Positions 62,315 through 64,000 of a DNA stretch of 64,000 nt are shown here, piece after piece. A program made the position numbers and the translations under genes. Each line of letters opens with the position of its first letter. The first letter of the stretch is position 1. The notes under the pieces are model-generated. The model saw nothing but the letters and a program-made list of their open reading frames with translations. It did no database searches and was not told the origin of the DNA. The DNA is from Bacillota bacterium (lineage in GTDB: Bacteria; Bacillota; Negativicutes; Sporomusales; Sporomusaceae): the NCBI GenBank assembly GCA_017889705.1, contig JAGGAB010000001.1, positions 1 through 64,000 on the forward strand. Direction: 5' to 3'.

Positions 62315-62755
62315 GTGAAACTATCGACGAAGGGCCGTTATGGAGTTGCTGCAATGTATGATTTAGCACTTCACTATGGGCAGGGAGCTATCTCGTTAAA
62401 AAGCGTCGCTCAGCGTCAGGGAATATCTGAGCACTATCTCGAACAGCTGATGGGCACACTAAGAAAAGCCGGTTATGTAAAAAGTGTACGTGGTGCGCAA
62501 GGTGGGTATGCATTAACGAAAGAACCGGCACAAATTTCGGTTGGAGATATTATCCGAGTTATGGAAGGGCCGATTGCTCCAGTAGATTGTTTGCTGGCAG
62601 AGGATGCAAGCAGAACATTCTGTTCACGGGTTGATATCTGTGTAACCCGCGGTGTATGGGCAAAAGTAAGAGATAGTATCACTTCAGTATTGGATGCAAT
62701 TACTCTCGATGATTTATGCAAAGAAGAGGAAGAAAAGAAACAAGGAGATGAGTAG
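62315..62755 (+). CDS. Rrf2-family regulator (IscR-like)
   Basis: 146 residues. The N-terminal winged helix (MKLSTKGRYGVAAMYDLALHYG and SEHYLEQLMGTLRKAGYVKSVRGAQGGY) is typical of Rrf2. Three cysteines follow as DC..., FC and IC (C-x10-C-x5-C), matching the Fe-S ligand region of IscR-like members. CymR of Bacillus lies at the same place but lacks this cluster region. It probably senses Fe-S status and controls its own operon. GTG 62315 follows GGGAGAG. nifS begins one base after its stop. Confidence 0.9.
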   Translation: MKLSTKGRYGVAAMYDLALHYGQGAISLKSVAQRQGISEHYLEQLMGTLRKAGYVKSVRGAQGGYALTKEPAQISVGDIIRVMEGPIAPVDCLLAEDASRTFCSRVDICVTRGVWAKVRDSITSVLDAITLDDLCKEEEEKKQGDE

Positions 62756-62756
62756 C

Positions 62757-63968
62757 ATGAAACGTATTTATTTTGATCATTCGGCTACTACCCCGGTTGA
62801 CCGTGAAGTCGCCGAATTGATGCTGGAATACATGACAAACAAATACGGCAATCCCTCCAGCGTTCACTCTTTTGGCCGTGAAACCCGTAAAGCAGTGGAA
62901 GAAGCTCGTGAAAAGGTTGCAGCTTTGATTAACGCTGACCCCAGAGAAATATTTTTTACCAGTGGCGGTACAGAAGGGGATAACCTGGCGCTTAAAGGTG
63001 TCGCCTATGCTAATCGCAAGAAAGGCAATCATATTATCACTACGGCTATTGAACACCATGCTATTTTACATACTTGCGAATATCTTGAAAAGCAAGGGTT
63101 TACCGTTACTTATTTGCCGGTTGATGAAAATGCCATGATACGCCTGGAAGACTTAAAAAACGCGATTACTGACAAAACAATTCTAATCAGCATCATGTTT
63201 GCTAATAATGAAGTAGGTACAATTCAGCCTATAAAGGAAATTGGACAACTCGCCAGGGAAAAAGGTATTTATTTCCATACTGACGCTGTGCAGGCTGTCG
63301 GTAATTATCCAATTGATGTTAAAGAACTTAATATAGATTTACTCACTATGTCAGGTCACAAATTCCATGCCAGCAAAGGTATTGGTGCTCTCTATATACG
63401 TCGTGGTGTAAAAATCGAAGAAATCCAGCATGGTGGTGCACATGAACGCAATCTACGTGCCGGTACCGAGAATGTACCAGGGATTGTCGGACTTGGAAAA
63501 GCGGCGGAAATTGCCGGGCGTAATATGGAGAAAAAAATTAGCTATGTCCAAAGCTTGCGCGATAAAGTGATAACTGCCATTATGGAAAAAGTTCCTCATG
63601 TCAAACTTAATGGTCATCCACAATCTAGAATGCCAGGCAATGTTAATTTCAGTTTTCTTTATATTGAGGGAGAGTCTTTACTTCTAAATCTCGATATGAA
63701 AGGAATTGCTGCTTCCAGCGGTTCAGCCTGCACCTCCGGATCATTAGACCCCTCACATGTACTGTTGGCAATGGGGCTGACTCATGAGGTAGCACATGGA
63801 TCACTACGAGTTACACTTGGACGAGACAATACAGAAGAAGAAGTAGATTACTTTTTGGAAATAGTGCCGGAAATTGTAGAACGGCTTCGTAGCATGTCGC
63901 CATTATATGGCAGTGCAGCTGACTTCAAGCCTTCAAATCCTTGCACCAGTTGTCACCATCATCACTAA
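62757..63968 (+). CDS. nifS: Cysteine desulfurase (NifS/IscS-type)
   Basis: PLP enzyme supplying sulfur for Fe-S cluster assembly or thio-tRNA. 403 residues: IYFDHSATTPVDREV at the start, TSGGTEGDNLALKG, ATAIEHHA-like TTAIEHHAIL, SGHKFHASKGIGALY with the PLP lysine (about 203), and SSGSACTSGS with the active-site cysteine (about 325). The C-terminus is unusual, ending NPCTSCHHHH. AAGGAG precedes ATG 62757. The 32 bases after it carry TTAGAGGAGAG, the ribosome binding site of the next gene, likely the scaffold nifU/iscU just outside the window. Confidence 0.95.
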   Translation: MKRIYFDHSATTPVDREVAELMLEYMTNKYGNPSSVHSFGRETRKAVEEAREKVAALINADPREIFFTSGGTEGDNLALKGVAYANRKKGNHIITTAIEHHAILHTCEYLEKQGFTVTYLPVDENAMIRLEDLKNAITDKTILISIMFANNEVGTIQPIKEIGQLAREKGIYFHTDAVQAVGNYPIDVKELNIDLLTMSGHKFHASKGIGALYIRRGVKIEEIQHGGAHERNLRAGTENVPGIVGLGKAAEIAGRNMEKKISYVQSLRDKVITAIMEKVPHVKLNGHPQSRMPGNVNFSFLYIEGESLLLNLDMKGIAASSGSACTSGSLDPSHVLLAMGLTHEVAHGSLRVTLGRDNTEEEVDYFLEIVPEIVERLRSMSPLYGSAADFKPSNPCTSCHHHH

Positions 63969-64000
63969 AATAATATTTAGTTAGAGGAGAGAATAATTAT

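Overview
The window looks like a chromosomal core segment of an anaerobic, endospore-forming Firmicute. It is AT-rich, has strong AGGAGG-type ribosome binding sites and many GTG, TTG and even ATT starts. It carries T-box leaders before thrS and pheST, sporulation genes (ytxC, yunB, bofC, a spoIID-like gene) and [FeFe]-hydrogenase-type chemistry. The gene order (ruvCAB-queA-tgt-yajC-secDF-recJ-apt-relA-dtd-hisS-aspS-rarA-Rrf2-nifS) resembles the Bacillus yrb/yrv region. Gene content suggests the Negativicutes/Sporomusaceae side of the phylum; that is inference from content, not a measured phylogeny. No rRNA, prophage, complete insertion sequence or CRISPR array was seen.

Layout. 1-92: an initiator tRNA and the 5' end of a second tRNA on the minus strand. 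0.3-6.9 kb: prfC, a GRAM-like protein, ytxC, T-box/thrS, then an attenuated infC-rpmI-rplT operon with an ATT-started infC. 7-11 kb: a class II aldolase, the KtrBA potassium system and an RNA methyltransferase. 11-15 kb: a tiny yqzL-like gene, T-box, pheST, zapA. 15-22 kb: a DUF421 membrane protein, an alkaline-phosphatase-superfamily enzyme coupled to a double U32 protein, and mutS2. 22-24 kb: a YbaB pair on the minus strand and three small plus-strand genes, each preceded by the same short element. 24-28.6 kb: a bifunctional PBP1A, tyrS and yunB. 28.7-31.9 kb: a three-gene operon of a [2Fe-2S] protein, a sensory-type [FeFe]-hydrogenase homologue with PAS domain, and a PP2C/SpoIIE phosphatase. 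32-44 kb: yebC, bofC, ruvCAB, queH, a DUF2905 protein, a spoIID-like gene, queA, tgt, yajC, a 5-formyl-THF cyclo-ligase, an HD protein and secDF. 44.1-44.6 kb: a gene-free, highly folded stretch ending in a hairpin that hides the ribosome binding site of a YkvI-like transporter. 45-58.5 kb: a DUF456 protein, recJ, apt, relA, dtd, a metallo-beta-lactamase-fold hydrolase, an AI-2E-family protein, a Fur-family regulator, hemZ, hisS and aspS. 58.6-58.9 kb: a probable 6S RNA. 59-64 kb: a threonine aldolase, rarA, a SatP-like transporter (minus) and an Rrf2 regulator followed by a cysteine desulfurase.

How they work together. Most of the window is translation (four synthetase loci, IF3, L35, L20, RF3, D-Tyr-tRNA deacylase), recombination and repair (RuvABC, RecJ, RarA, MutS2), protein export (YajC-SecDF) and tRNA queuosine modification (QueA, Tgt, QueH). 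The most distinctive items are the putative H2/redox-sensing hydrogenase-phosphatase operon, whose promoter carries a Rex-like palindrome and whose hydrogenase gene has no canonical start codon, and the folded leader at 44.16-44.58 kb. Start codons were chosen from ribosome-binding-site spacing and family alignment from memory; no database search was run.
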